Shown piece after piece: positions 1 through 7,876 of a stretch of DNA of 64,000 bases; position 1 is the stretch's first letter; each line of letters begins with the position of its first letter. Both the position numbers and the translations under genes were made by a program. Below the pieces are notes generated by a model. The model was not told where the DNA came from. It made no database searches and was given only the letters and a program-made list of their open reading frames with translations. Source of the DNA: Pseudomonadales bacterium (GTDB lineage Bacteria > Pseudomonadota > Gammaproteobacteria > Pseudomonadales > UBA5518); the NCBI GenBank assembly GCA_022072145.1, contig JAJVIG010000030.1, positions 1 through 64,000 on the forward strand, given 5' to 3'.

Positions 1-44
1 CGCCACTGCGCGTGGCTGCGGTAGATGCGCCGGGTCGTCTTCAT
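1..44 (-). CDS. 5' end of an IS66-type TnpA-like accessory gene (partial)
   Basis: Only the first 14 codons are inside the window; they read MKTTRRIYRSHAQW. A GGGAG-type ribosome binding site lies just upstream on the minus strand (about 50-58). The opening resembles the short TnpA/transposase-like HTH proteins of IS66-type elements, whose N-termini carry a similar R-S-x-x-Q/E-W motif. It is transcribed away from the recombinase at 129. The identification rests on 14 residues and is tentative. Confidence 0.35.
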   Translation of the reverse strand, partial: MKTTRRIYRSHAQW

Positions 45-128
45 CTCTGGCTCCCTCTGGGTAAGTGCAGGGCCAGAGTAGCCACGCGGCGCCGGTCGTG
101 GCAGACGTCTTAGAATGATCGCTTACGC

Positions 129-1460
129 ATGCGCTGCGCGGTCTACACGCGCAAATCCACTGATGAAGGGCTGGACCAGGAATACAACTCGATCGACGCG
201 CAGCGCGATGCCGGTCACGCCTACATCGCCAGTCAGCGCGCCGAAGGATGGATACCGGTCGCCGACGATTACGATGACCCCGCCTTTTCCGGCGGCAACA
301 TGGAACGCCCGGCGCTCCAGCGCATGATGGCGGACATCGAAGCCGGCAAAATCGACGTGGTCGTCATCTACAAGATCGACCGCCTGACGCGCAGCCTGGC
401 GGACTTCTCGAAGATGGTCGAAGTATTCGAGCGCTATGGCGTGTCGTTCGTGTCGGTCACTCAGCAGTTCAACACGACGACCTCGATGGGCAGGTTGATG
501 TTGAACATCCTGCTGTCTTTCGCACAGTTCGAGCGCGAGGTCACTGGCGAACGCATCCGCGACAAGATCGCAGCCAGCAAGCGCAAGGGCATGTGGATGG
601 GCGGCGTACCGCCGCTGGGCTACGACGTCGAGAACCGACGGTTGGTGCCCAACGAGCGCGAGGCCAAACTGGTCCGGCACATCTTCCAGCGATTCGTTGA
701 GCTCGGTTCCAGCACCGCACTGGTCAAGGAACTGAAACTGGATGGCGCGACGTCGAAGGCGTGGACCACGCAAGACGGCAAGACTCGCGATGGCAGGCCG
801 ATCGACAAGGGCCACATCTACAAGCTCCTCAGTAACCGGACCTACCTTGGCGAGTTACGTCACAAGGACCAGTGGTACCAGGCTGAGCATCCACCCATCG
901 TCAGCCGCGAACTGTGGGACAGCGTCCACGCGATCCTGGAGACGAATGGCCGGGTGCGGGGCAACACCACGCGGGCCAAGGTTCCCTATTTACTCAAGGG
1001 CATCGTGTTCGGCAACGACGGCCGTGCGCTGTCGCCCTGGCACACCACCAAGAAGAATGGCCGGCGCTACCGTTACTACGTGCCCCAGCGCGACGCCAAG
1101 GAACACGCGGGCGCCTCAGGCCTGCCGCGACTGCCTGCCGCAGAACTCGAATCGGCGGTGCTCGACCAACTGCGTGCCATCCTGCGTGCCCCGAATCTGC
1201 TCGGCGACATGCTGCCACAGGCGATTAAGCTCGACCCAACCCTGGACGAGGCCAAGATCACCGTGGCCATGACCCGACTCGACGCGATTTGGGATCAACT
1301 GTTCCCAGCGGAGCAGACCCGGATCGTCAAGCTGCTGGTGGAGAAGGTGATCGTGTCGCCAAATGACCTCGAGGTGCGACTGCGCGCCAACGGCATCGAG
1401 CGCCTGGTGCTGGAGTTGCGTCCCGAGCCGGTCGAGCAAACTGAGGAGGCCATGGCATGA
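129..1460 (+). CDS. Serine recombinase (resolvase/invertase superfamily)
   Basis: Site-specific DNA recombinase of 443 residues. The N-terminus has the resolvase catalytic signature: VYTRKST places the nucleophile serine at residue 10, followed by the EYNSIDAQRDA stretch. The KIDRLTRS segment near residue 80 and the SFAQFEREVTGERIRDK stretch around 130-145 belong to the same catalytic core. A Recombinase-type DNA-binding domain follows (about 170-300). It is short for a large serine integrase and shows no cysteine zinc ribbon. The stop codon overlaps the start of the next gene (ATGA), so the two are probably translated together. It is likely the mobility gene of an island or a phage remnant. 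Attachment sites were not identified. Confidence 0.88.
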   Translation: MRCAVYTRKSTDEGLDQEYNSIDAQRDAGHAYIASQRAEGWIPVADDYDDPAFSGGNMERPALQRMMADIEAGKIDVVVIYKIDRLTRSLADFSKMVEVFERYGVSFVSVTQQFNTTTSMGRLMLNILLSFAQFEREVTGERIRDKIAASKRKGMWMGGVPPLGYDVENRRLVPNEREAKLVRHIFQRFVELGSSTALVKELKLDGATSKAWTTQDGKTRDGRPIDKGHIYKLLSNRTYLGELRHKDQWYQAEHPPIVSRELWDSVHAILETNGRVRGNTTRAKVPYLLKGIVFGNDGRALSPWHTTKKNGRRYRYYVPQRDAKEHAGASGLPRLPAAELESAVLDQLRAILRAPNLLGDMLPQAIKLDPTLDEAKITVAMTRLDAIWDQLFPAEQTRIVKLLVEKVIVSPNDLEVRLRANGIERLVLELRPEPVEQTEEAMA

Positions 1461-1900
1461 GCGACATCCGCATCCAGAAAACCGGCGAGCCGGACATCGT
1501 TGAGGCGAGTGATGGCCGGCTAACCCTGTCCGTGCCGATCCAGATCAAACGCCGCAGTGGCCGCAAGTTGGTCACTCTCCCGAACGGTGAGACTGCACCG
1601 GTCAGACCGTGGGACGTTGCACCGACCTCCATTCAATTGGCGCTGGCCAGAGGGCACCGCTGGCTGGCGATGCTGGAATCGGGGGAGGCGAAGTCGTTGA
1701 AGGAGATCGCCGTGCGGGAAGGAATCGACAACAGCTACGTGAGCCGCATGGTCAACCTGACGACGCTGGCGCCCGACATCGTGGCGGCCATCCTGGACGA
1801 CGCATTGCCGAACCACATCACGCTGTTCGATCTGGCGGTTGATCCGCCAGCGCTGTGGGATGAGCAGCGAGCACGACTTGTGCCCGTTGAGAGCAAATAA
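1457..1900 (+). CDS. HTH protein coupled to the serine recombinase
   Basis: A 147-residue protein whose ATG overlaps the recombinase stop by 4 bp. Around residues 75-105 the stretch LKEIAVREGIDNSYVSRMVN has the form of a helix-turn-helix, like the KorB/ParB-type HTH of phage-borne partner proteins. No enzymatic motif is visible. Genes of this type often follow recombinases in phage-like elements and may be accessory or directionality factors; that role is inferred from position. It ends 2 bp before the convergent SEC-C gene. Confidence 0.7.
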   Translation: MSDIRIQKTGEPDIVEASDGRLTLSVPIQIKRRSGRKLVTLPNGETAPVRPWDVAPTSIQLALARGHRWLAMLESGEAKSLKEIAVREGIDNSYVSRMVNLTTLAPDIVAAILDDALPNHITLFDLAVDPPALWDEQRARLVPVESK

Positions 1901-1902
1901 GC

Positions 1903-4074
1903 TTAGTGAAGGTTAAGGCAGCATTTCTTGTATTTGCGCCCGCTGCCGCAAGGACAGGGGTCGTTACGGCCAATCTTTCGCGCTCGGTTTCGTCCCGTCA
2001 TCAGTGTCTGAAGAGCCTGGTCGATCGGAACTGGCTCCTTCATATCTTTGGTTTTCTCATCCATTCGCTCATCTTGACTCCACGGGAAGACCAGCGAGAC
2101 ACCGAATCGCACGTCTGGGCCCGTTGAAGTCATGCAGAGACCAAACCACTGCGAAGCTTTCTCCCGGTATTTACGAAGCGTGCAGTATGACTCCAGTCGA
2201 GGGCCAGCTACGTTTGATGGCTCATCAGTGCAGTGGAAGGTAATGCCTGAGCCTTCTTTAAACCCAAACGTGACGTCATGCACCTGGCCATCAGCACGAG
2301 TCCGAGCAGCCAGTTTGTCTACAGCGCGACTCATTTCCGTCACAGCCTGCTCGCTCATTGCTAGGAGCAGGAAGCCGAGATCAATAGTTGCAGAGTCTGG
2401 TCGAGCTTCTATTTCTTTCACTATTCGCCCAACCGTCGTCTTCCCAAATCGAGTCAGAACGCCGTCGGGTGTGGCTGCCCCTTGCACGCCAGCTCGCCTC
2501 ACCGCCATCGCAATGTCTAACCCGGCGGAAAAGTCATCGCACAGATGCATCAGATTAACGTCAGACTGCACCCACAGGTTCTTCGTCAGGTGATAGCCAA
2601 GGATCGTTAGTTCCTGCGATGCCATGAGTTGCTCGGCGTAGTTGGCCCGTCGGTTCACATAGCTAAGAAGCTGCAGGGGCGACTGAAGCATTTCGGTCAT
2701 GGCATCCACAGCAAACACGTCCATAACCAACGGCGCTTGTACCCGATCAATGGATTCTGTTTTCAGGAATTGCCGTGCCTGAAAGCTCAAAGCTGGGTAG
2801 TGATCACTGATGACACAGAAGATGTAAATCTCCTTGATGTCATCCGGCAGTACGACCTCGCGCCCATCAGCGGCCGCGAGCCGGCATCCCTTCTCGATCA
2901 GGCTTTTAGCGCAAGCGGCACCTTGGTCATAGGCAACCTGTACCGCCTTCTTGAAGTCGCTGCGAATAACCTGATCATTTCCCTTTCTCGACTCAAGCGT
3001 GAGGCGCTTTGATTTTGCCTGGACGATGATGACCCGATTGCCCCAAACGACAAGCACGTCTACATCAGATACCTTTTCTGCCTTGGTCCTGAAGATATCT
3101 ACATTCAAATGAACACGATCCTTTCCAAAGACCAAGCCGAGTCGCTCGGCTACAAAATCTTCAGTGAAGTCGCCACGGTTCTTCGAGAGTGTTGGACGAT
3201 ATGCCTCGTCCTGATACATCCAATGATGGGGCGCTTCGTATATCGCCTCAGCAAGTGAGTATGATTGCAGTGATAGGAACTCTCCGCTTGGCATCCGCAG
3301 CAGTGGCATGGCCGTAATGACGTTGAAGTCGTGCAGTGCGTTGAATCCTTCATTACGCTCTGCTGATGGCAGTTCAAATGCCCCGAGCACTCGTTCCACA
3401 ATGTCGGTAGCAAGATTCGCCTTTGTTGCAATTTCATCGGCAGTGAATGAGAACAGAGGGAGCATTGTCCACTCGTCAGGATGCTGCTTTCTCATTCGCT
3501 CACGAATTAAGTCAAAGCGGTCAGCATGGACGCCCTCTACTGCTTTCGCGACACGTGTGGCGTGATCGATGGTAAAGCCGCGGTTCGCTTGCAGCCATTT
3601 CGAATCGGCTGCGTATTTACGAGTCGCCAGATCAAGGTACTGAAAGATATAGGCCGCTTCACCGCTGTAGAAAATCGGTTCTCGCAACACATCCCCGCGC
3701 TCAAACGGGTTGAAGCCACCTTCCACGGCTTCCCTGGTTAGACCGGACCAAAATTCCCCAGACAGACAATGGTGTAACTCCTCAAGGAGTTTCTCCGTTG
3801 CATCCATGTATTCCTGCAGAGTCCTCGGTGCAGGCAAGGTCCAGTCGATATCGGCCTTGATCATCAAGCCGAGCAAGGTATTGATCTCCGTTCGGATGAG
3901 CCGCGAGGGAGAGAACATCTTCCTCATATCGGCTTCCTTCATGTCACCTGCGTGGAGAATCACGTTGTCACGGAAGCATATGTGGGCTATTGCGTGCACG
4001 TAGCCAGGCTGGCAGCAAATCGCAGCCAGATCTGCAAAGACCTCTCGCTCTGTTCGCATGGACTTTTCAGTCAT
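1903..4074 (-). CDS. Large SEC-C motif protein with PD-(D/E)XK-like (NERD-like) nuclease core
   Basis: A 723-residue protein of unassigned function. The last 25 residues form a SEC-C zinc motif (CPCGSGRKYKKCC), which in SecA and in many accessory proteins binds zinc. Residues 300-355 look like a restriction-endonuclease fold: an acidic TED near 303-305, DVDVLVVWG with Asp at 337/339, and VQAKSK with Q352 and K354. This spacing resembles PD-(D/E)XK/NERD nucleases. The N-terminal 300 residues are helical and unrecognised. It lies directly after abiEi and a 28-codon ORF with an overlapping start (ATGACTGA), so it is probably in the same operon. A defence role is inferred from this setting. Nuclease activity is unproven. 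Confidence 0.75.
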   Translation of the reverse strand: MTEKSMRTEREVFADLAAICCQPGYVHAIAHICFRDNVILHAGDMKEADMRKMFSPSRLIRTEINTLLGLMIKADIDWTLPAPRTLQEYMDATEKLLEELHHCLSGEFWSGLTREAVEGGFNPFERGDVLREPIFYSGEAAYIFQYLDLATRKYAADSKWLQANRGFTIDHATRVAKAVEGVHADRFDLIRERMRKQHPDEWTMLPLFSFTADEIATKANLATDIVERVLGAFELPSAERNEGFNALHDFNVITAMPLLRMPSGEFLSLQSYSLAEAIYEAPHHWMYQDEAYRPTLSKNRGDFTEDFVAERLGLVFGKDRVHLNVDIFRTKAEKVSDVDVLVVWGNRVIIVQAKSKRLTLESRKGNDQVIRSDFKKAVQVAYDQGAACAKSLIEKGCRLAAADGREVVLPDDIKEIYIFCVISDHYPALSFQARQFLKTESIDRVQAPLVMDVFAVDAMTEMLQSPLQLLSYVNRRANYAEQLMASQELTILGYHLTKNLWVQSDVNLMHLCDDFSAGLDIAMAVRRAGVQGAATPDGVLTRFGKTTVGRIVKEIEARPDSATIDLGFLLLAMSEQAVTEMSRAVDKLAARTRADGQVHDVTFGFKEGSGITFHCTDEPSNVAGPRLESYCTLRKYREKASQWFGLCMTSTGPDVRFGVSLVFPWSQDERMDEKTKDMKEPVPIDQALQTLMTGRNRARKIGRNDPCPCGSGRKYKKCCLNLH

Positions 4075-4153
4075 TGTTCATCCTTCGTGGGCGGCACTTT
4101 TCCTGCTGAGCCTCGCAGGCGTCCACCGAGAGCACCGTGATGCGCTGGTTCAT
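4067..4153 (-). CDS. 28-codon ORF linking abiEi to the SEC-C gene (possible abiEii scar)
   Basis: It starts with an ATGA overlap on the abiEi stop codon and ends with an 8-bp overlap on the SEC-C start. It begins MNQRIT, which is how AbiEii toxins can begin, but then continues into 22 unrelated residues and stops. The arrangement fits either a deletion scar of abiEii that keeps translational coupling, or a leader ORF. No domain can be assigned, and it may not make a stable product. Confidence 0.4.
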   Translation of the reverse strand: MNQRITVLSVDACEAQQEKCRPRRMNND

Positions 4154-4749
4154 GGCAGGCTTTCCACGTAGGGGCGCATCACATTGGCCACCCGGCACAG
4201 AGTCGCATGGCGCCAGAGTTCGTCCATGGTCACGCGTTTGGCACGCCACGATTCCTGCAGCGCTTCCAACGCGACATCGAGGCCGATTTTGTTGCGGAAC
4301 TTGAAGCAGTCGGCCACGGTGCGGGCGACATTGGTCACGCGCACGGTCACGCCATCGATCTGGTGCTCTTCTATTCCGTCGGTCAGCCCAGCGCCGGAGA
4401 AGCGCACGACGCGCAGCGGCGGATAGTCCATCTTCGGCGCACGCGCCTTATTGGGAATCGCCAGCCAAACCTCGAATGGCGACTGCGTGGTGAGGTCGTG
4501 CACCCGCAGTGCTGACAGCAGGCAGACGATGGCTTGCGGGTGTTTGCGGGCCACCTCGGCCAGCGTGCCATGCTCGGATACGCTGCGATCGGGACGGGCG
4601 TACAGACCACGACCCACGCGGACGAGCAGGCCCTGCCGAACCAGCCGCGTGAGGGCGACACTGGGCAGACCCAGCGCATCGATATCTCGCGGGCGTATGA
4701 GGCCGCGCTGGGCGGCGAGATCGAGAATGGTCTGGTGCGAAGTTTCCAT
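4150..4749 (-). CDS. abiEi: AbiEi-type antitoxin / transcriptional regulator (type IV TA family)
   Basis: A 199-residue protein. The N-terminal winged-HTH (about residues 1-70) contains LAAQRGLIRPRDIDALGLPSVALTRLVRQGLLVRVGRGLY, a classic AbiEi_4-type signature. A C-terminal domain follows, with VRFSG and VTVRVTNVARTVADCFKFRNKIGLDVALEAL. AbiEi proteins antagonise AbiEii nucleotidyltransferase toxins and repress their own operon. The chosen ATG (4749) fits the family start; an in-frame extension to 4839 would read through the promoter region. The partner abiEii is missing and the downstream gene is a SEC-C/nuclease-like protein, so its antitoxin role here is uncertain. Confidence 0.85.
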   Translation of the reverse strand: METSHQTILDLAAQRGLIRPRDIDALGLPSVALTRLVRQGLLVRVGRGLYARPDRSVSEHGTLAEVARKHPQAIVCLLSALRVHDLTTQSPFEVWLAIPNKARAPKMDYPPLRVVRFSGAGLTDGIEEHQIDGVTVRVTNVARTVADCFKFRNKIGLDVALEALQESWRAKRVTMDELWRHATLCRVANVMRPYVESLP

Positions 4750-4770
4750 GCCACTATGATGTTGTATTAC

Positions 4771-4796
4771 GTCGGTAGATGCCAATATATACCGAC
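4771..4796. promoter_or_regulatory. Inverted repeat upstream of abiEi, candidate operator
   Basis: GTCGGTA and TACCGAC are perfect 7-bp inverted arms separated by 12 bp. The repeat lies 21 bp upstream of the abiEi start. AbiEi-family antitoxins are known to bind inverted repeats in their own promoters, so this is the natural autoregulatory site. Binding is inferred. Confidence 0.6.
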
Positions 4797-5059
4797 AAAA
4801 CGCAACTGCGGCGGTTTCCTTTGCTCCCCGATGCCGCAATCCAACTGCTTGATTCGTCCGCGCGTAACCCTTTGATCCATATGAGGCTGCATTGCGGCCT
4901 TTGCGGACTTCGGGCCAGCTTCAGGGAGCGAGGTCGGAGCGAGGAATGGCCAGGAGAGAGTGGAATATGGCCCGGAACGGGCTGGAAGGCTGACCGGCGC
5001 AGTCCGCAGGCTTCCGCAAGAACCCCCAAGAACACGCGGGAACCGGCGCGATCAGGCAA
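4797..5059. other. Intergenic stretch between the island and ssrA, nothing recognised
   Basis: No convincing coding region, tRNA or repeat is visible. It contains a half-match (TTGATCCATATGAGG) to the palindrome seen at 26.6 and 55.1 kb, which is too degenerate to call. No copy of the ssrA 3' end is seen here that would mark an attachment site. Confidence 0.5.
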
Positions 5060-5060
5060 G

Positions 5061-5091
5061 AAAAAACCCCAACCGAGAACGGTTGGGGTTT
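5061..5091 (-). terminator. Rho-independent terminator of ssrA
   Basis: On the minus strand an 8-bp perfect stem (CCCCAACC / GGTTGGGG) with a 6-nt loop is followed directly by six T. It lies 7 bp past the CCA end of the tmRNA. Confidence 0.9.
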
Positions 5092-5097
5092 CGTTAT

Positions 5098-5473
5098 TGG
5101 TGGAGGCGGCGGGAGTTGAACCCGCGTCCGTCAGTCCTCTGCCCTCAGCTCTACATGCTTAGTCAGGTCTATTGTCTTTAACCCCTCGCTGCCCGGCCGA
5201 CAGGGCAATCGAAGTGGCGATCCCGGTAAGTTTTAACGCATCGGCCCCGGGCGGCTTCAGCGCGATCCTGCGAGATATGACGCCTGAGTGCTCCGAAGAG
5301 CCCGGACGCGCAGGCGCGGCTCCGGTCAGACGGCACCCTACTGGGGTTTAAGCAGCGAGTGCGTAGTTGTCGTCGTTGGCAACTATGGTTTGCAACTCTG
5401 GATTTACGAGACTAGTTGCCGTCTCGGCATGCACATCGGGTTTCGTAACCGGCGTCGAATCCAAAACGCCCCC
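5098..5473 (-). ncRNA. ssrA: tmRNA (transfer-messenger RNA)
   Basis: The RNA rescues ribosomes stalled on broken mRNAs, adding a degradation tag together with SmpB. On the minus strand the 5' end reads GGGGGCGTTTTGGATTCGAC and the 3' end has the T-arm GGGTTCAACTCCCGCCGCC followed by CCA, the standard tmRNA termini. The tag reading frame (5380 down to 5348) starts at a GCC resume codon and encodes ANDDNYALAA followed by TAA, a tag form found in gammaproteobacteria. Length is about 376 nt, as expected for one-piece tmRNA. smpB lies just upstream on the same strand. Confidence 0.96.
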
Positions 5474-5557
5474 GAAAACCGTGTTTTCCCGAACGCGGCC
5501 AGCTTAGCACGTCGCGTCCGGCAAGTTGGACACCTCCAGCGGCCCGAGTTCCCGTAC

Positions 5558-6034
5558 CTATTTGGCATGGCGCGCGAGGCGCTGCTTCTGCCGCGCCCAG
5601 TCGCGGTCCTTCTCGGTCTCGCGCTTGTCGTGCTGCTTCTTGCCCTTCGCGAGCGCGATCTCGCACTTCACGAGGTGGCGCTTCCAGTACAGCGAGGTGC
5701 AGACTGCGGTGTAGCCCTCGCGCTGCACGCCCGCGAACAGCTTCGACAGTTCACGCTGGTTCAGCAGCAGCTTGCGCGTGCGGTCGGGGCTGGTGACGAA
5801 GTGCGTGCTCGCACTCGCCAGCGGTTCGATGCGCGCACCGAGCAGCCAGGCCTCGCCGTCCTTCAGCAGCACGTAGCTGTCGACCAGTTGTGCGCGACCC
5901 GCGCGCAGCGCCTTCACCTCCCAGCCTTCGAGCACTATCCCGGCCTCGAAGCGCTCCTCGATGAAGTAATCGAACCCTGCCTTGCGGTTGAGGGCGATCG
6001 TGCCGCCGCCCGCTCCCGTCTTCTTCCTGTTCAT
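5558..6034 (-). CDS. smpB: SsrA-binding protein SmpB
   Basis: A 158-residue tmRNA-binding partner for trans-translation. The sequence is typical: [37 protein letters not shown] near the N-terminus, [19 protein letters not shown] in the oligonucleotide-binding fold, and a basic C-terminal tail ([29 protein letters not shown]) that enters the mRNA channel. The ATG at 6034 gives the family length. An upstream in-frame extension has no matching family sequence and overlaps ratA. The gene precedes ssrA on the same strand and is divergent from ratA. Confidence 0.96.
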   Translation of the reverse strand: MNRKKTGAGGGTIALNRKAGFDYFIEERFEAGIVLEGWEVKALRAGRAQLVDSYVLLKDGEAWLLGARIEPLASASTHFVTSPDRTRKLLLNQRELSKLFAGVQREGYTAVCTSLYWKRHLVKCEIALAKGKKQHDKRETEKDRDWARQKQRLARHAK

Positions 6035-6169
6035 CGCCCGTCCAGGCATGTCCCGAGGGGCGCGGATTCTAGCACGCGCTCCACCGTCCTCCGGCGCCCG
6101 TGATTTGTTCCACCGCCCGGCAGGCTTTATAGTGCGCGCCGTCTTGGTTGCGCAGCCCACCCCAGGGGA

Positions 6170-6607
6170 ATGACTACCCGCATCGACCGCAGCGCGTTGC
6201 TGCTTTATCCCGCACAGGCCATGTTCGACCTGGTCAACGACATCGAGTCGTATCCCAGTTTCATGGACGGCTGCGTCGGCGCCGAGGTGATCGCGCGCAC
6301 CGACACCGCCGTCGAGGCCCGCCTGCACCTCGCGAAGGCCGGCATCCGCCAGAGTTTCACCACCCGCAACCTGATCGAGCCGGGACGGATCCGGCTCGAA
6401 CTCGTCGAGGGACCCTTCGAGAGCTTCGAAGGGCTGTGGGGTTTCGAGGCGCTGCGCGACGACGCCTGCCGGGTCAGCCTGCACCTGGCGTTCCGCATGC
6501 GCAACGCGCTGGCCGGACGTGCCGCGCGCAAGCTGTTCGAGTCGATGGCCAACACGCTGGTCGATGCGCTGTGCCGGCGCGCAAGGCAGGTCTACGATGG
6601 ACGCTGA
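6170..6607 (+). CDS. ratA: RatA, START/polyketide-cyclase-type ribosome association toxin (COQ10 family)
   Basis: A 145-residue protein with the family opening ([31 protein letters not shown]) and the central [31 protein letters not shown] stretch. RatA family members bind a hydrophobic ligand. In E. coli RatA was described as an inhibitor of 70S ribosome assembly, while the eukaryotic homologue Coq10 binds ubiquinone. It overlaps rnfH by 11 bp and is divergent from smpB, the usual gammaproteobacterial layout. Confidence 0.92.
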   Translation: MTTRIDRSALLLYPAQAMFDLVNDIESYPSFMDGCVGAEVIARTDTAVEARLHLAKAGIRQSFTTRNLIEPGRIRLELVEGPFESFEGLWGFEALRDDACRVSLHLAFRMRNALAGRAARKLFESMANTLVDALCRRARQVYDGR

Positions 6608-6911
6608 CGCCGCCCCGCGCATCCGCGTCGAGGTGGCCTACGCGTTGCCCGAACGCCAGCGCATCGTCGCGCTCGAGGTGCCGCGGGGAACCACGGTGTT
6701 CCAGGCGGCCGAGCGTTCGGGTCTTGCAACGCAATTCGACGGCATCGATCTCGAATCGGCGAAGATGGGTATCTTCGGCAAGGTGGTGGCGAACCCGCGC
6801 ACCCAGGTGCTCGAGGACGGGGATCGGGTGGAGATCTACCGGCCGTTGCGTGCGGACCCGAAAGACGCGCGCAAGGCGCGTGCACGCAAGGCCGCATCAG
6901 CCAAGGACTGA
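6597..6911 (+). CDS. rnfH: RnfH family protein (UPF0125, ubiquitin-like fold)
   Basis: A 104-residue beta-grasp protein: [34 protein letters not shown], then [27 protein letters not shown], the family hallmark, and a basic tail. The ATG at 6597 overlaps the end of ratA, indicating co-transcription. The biochemical role of RnfH is poorly defined; in E. coli it was grouped with RatA as a possible antitoxin. Confidence 0.92.
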   Translation: MDADAAPRIRVEVAYALPERQRIVALEVPRGTTVFQAAERSGLATQFDGIDLESAKMGIFGKVVANPRTQVLEDGDRVEIYRPLRADPKDARKARARKAASAKD

Positions 6912-6918
6912 CGCGCGT

Positions 6919-7299
6919 TCAGCGCGCCTCGGTTTCCTCGCCGGCGGCGGTCGTAGCCGCATCCGGGGACGACGGCGGCAGCGTGCCGCTGATGCGCGTC
7001 AGCACGTCCTTCTCGAAGAACAGGCTCACGCGCTCTTCGGCTTCCGGCTCGCCGCGACGCGCGTAGCGGTACACGTAGTCCCAACGATCGGGCGCGAAGG
7101 TGTCGACCACCAGCGGCGTGCCCAGCACGAAGCGCACCTGGCGCTTCGTCATGCCGGGTTTGAGCTTGTCGACCATCTCCTGCGTCACGATATTGCCCTG
7201 CGCGACATCGATGCGGTAAACACCGGGAAAACCGAGGCGCGTACCGCCGCAGCCGACCAGTGTCATGCAGAGCAGGGCAACCAGAGTAAGTCTTTGCAT
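6919..7299 (-). CDS. bamE: Outer membrane assembly lipoprotein BamE (SmpA/OmlA)
   Basis: A 126-residue lipoprotein of the BAM complex, which inserts beta-barrel proteins into the outer membrane. The signal peptide ends in a lipobox (LVGC at residues 14-17). The mature part has the BamE motifs VYRIDVAQGNIVTQEMVDKLKPGMTKRQVRFVLGTP and DRWDYVYR. It is divergent from fur, the conserved arrangement in gammaproteobacteria. The C-terminal tail is Ala/Glu-rich and non-conserved. Confidence 0.95.
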   Translation of the reverse strand: MQRLTLVALLCMTLVGCGGTRLGFPGVYRIDVAQGNIVTQEMVDKLKPGMTKRQVRFVLGTPLVVDTFAPDRWDYVYRYARRGEPEAEERVSLFFEKDVLTRISGTLPPSSPDAATTAAGEETEAR

Positions 7300-7413
7300 T
7301 GAAAAAACTGTTCCAGTATCGTGAGGCGAATCCTCGCGGGGGGCATTCTCCCACAGCATTCGGGTGCTTTGCATCCCCGGACCCCGGCGGGGCAGAAGGT
7401 CAGGAAAACAGTG

Positions 7414-7821
7414 ATGGAAAGCGCCCGACTCAAGAAGGCCGGACTCAAGGTAACGGCGCCGCGGCTGAAGATCCTGCAGATGCTGATGTCGCTCCCGACC
7501 GAGAGCCGGCACATGAGCGCCGAGGACGTCTATCGTGCGTTGCTCGAGGCCGGCGAGGACGTGGGGCTGGCCACCGTGTACCGCGTACTCACGCAGTTCG
7601 AGTCCGCGGGGTTGGTCGAACGGCACAACTTCGAGGGTGGGCACTCGGTGTTCGAACTGTCGCGCGGCGGTCACCACGACCACATCGTATGCATCGACAC
7701 CGGGCGCGTCGTCGAATTCCACGATGCCGACATCGAGGCCCGCCAGCGTGCCATCGTCGCCGAGCACGGCTTCGACCTGGTCGGCCACAGCCTGGTGCTC
7801 TACGTCCGCGAGAATCACTGA
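7414..7821 (+). CDS. fur: Ferric uptake regulator Fur
   Basis: A 135-residue iron-dependent repressor. It has an N-terminal winged helix (LKKAGLKVTAPRLKILQML ... VGLATVYRVLTQFESAGLVERHNFEGGHSVFEL) and a metal-binding C-terminal domain (GGHHDHIVCIDTGRVVEFHD). The usual CxxC of E. coli Fur is CxxT here and the second cysteine pair is absent, as in Pseudomonas Fur, so the structural zinc site is not of the four-cysteine type. The ATG at 7414 has an AGGA 9 bp upstream. Confidence 0.95.
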   Translation: MESARLKKAGLKVTAPRLKILQMLMSLPTESRHMSAEDVYRALLEAGEDVGLATVYRVLTQFESAGLVERHNFEGGHSVFELSRGGHHDHIVCIDTGRVVEFHDADIEARQRAIVAEHGFDLVGHSLVLYVRENH

Positions 7822-7851
7822 CCTGGCCCCGTGACCGGCCGCCCGGACATT

Positions 7852-7876
7852 TGTTCGGCCGCAGGCCGAACCTACG
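7852..7876 (-). repeat. REP element overlapping the recN stop codon
   Basis: One hairpin repeat: the minus strand reads GTAGG, then TTCGGCC, a short loop and GGCCGAA. The GTAG head supplies the TAG stop of recN. Confidence 0.85.

Noticed and set aside
4873-4887. A fifth copy of the CCATATGG palindrome
   Set aside because: Only the left half matches (TTGATCCATATG); the right arm is absent and the site is not near sorted-protein genes.
5288-6103. Protein-coding gene over ssrA/smpB on the plus strand
   Set aside because: The frame runs across the tmRNA and antisense to smpB; both are better supported.
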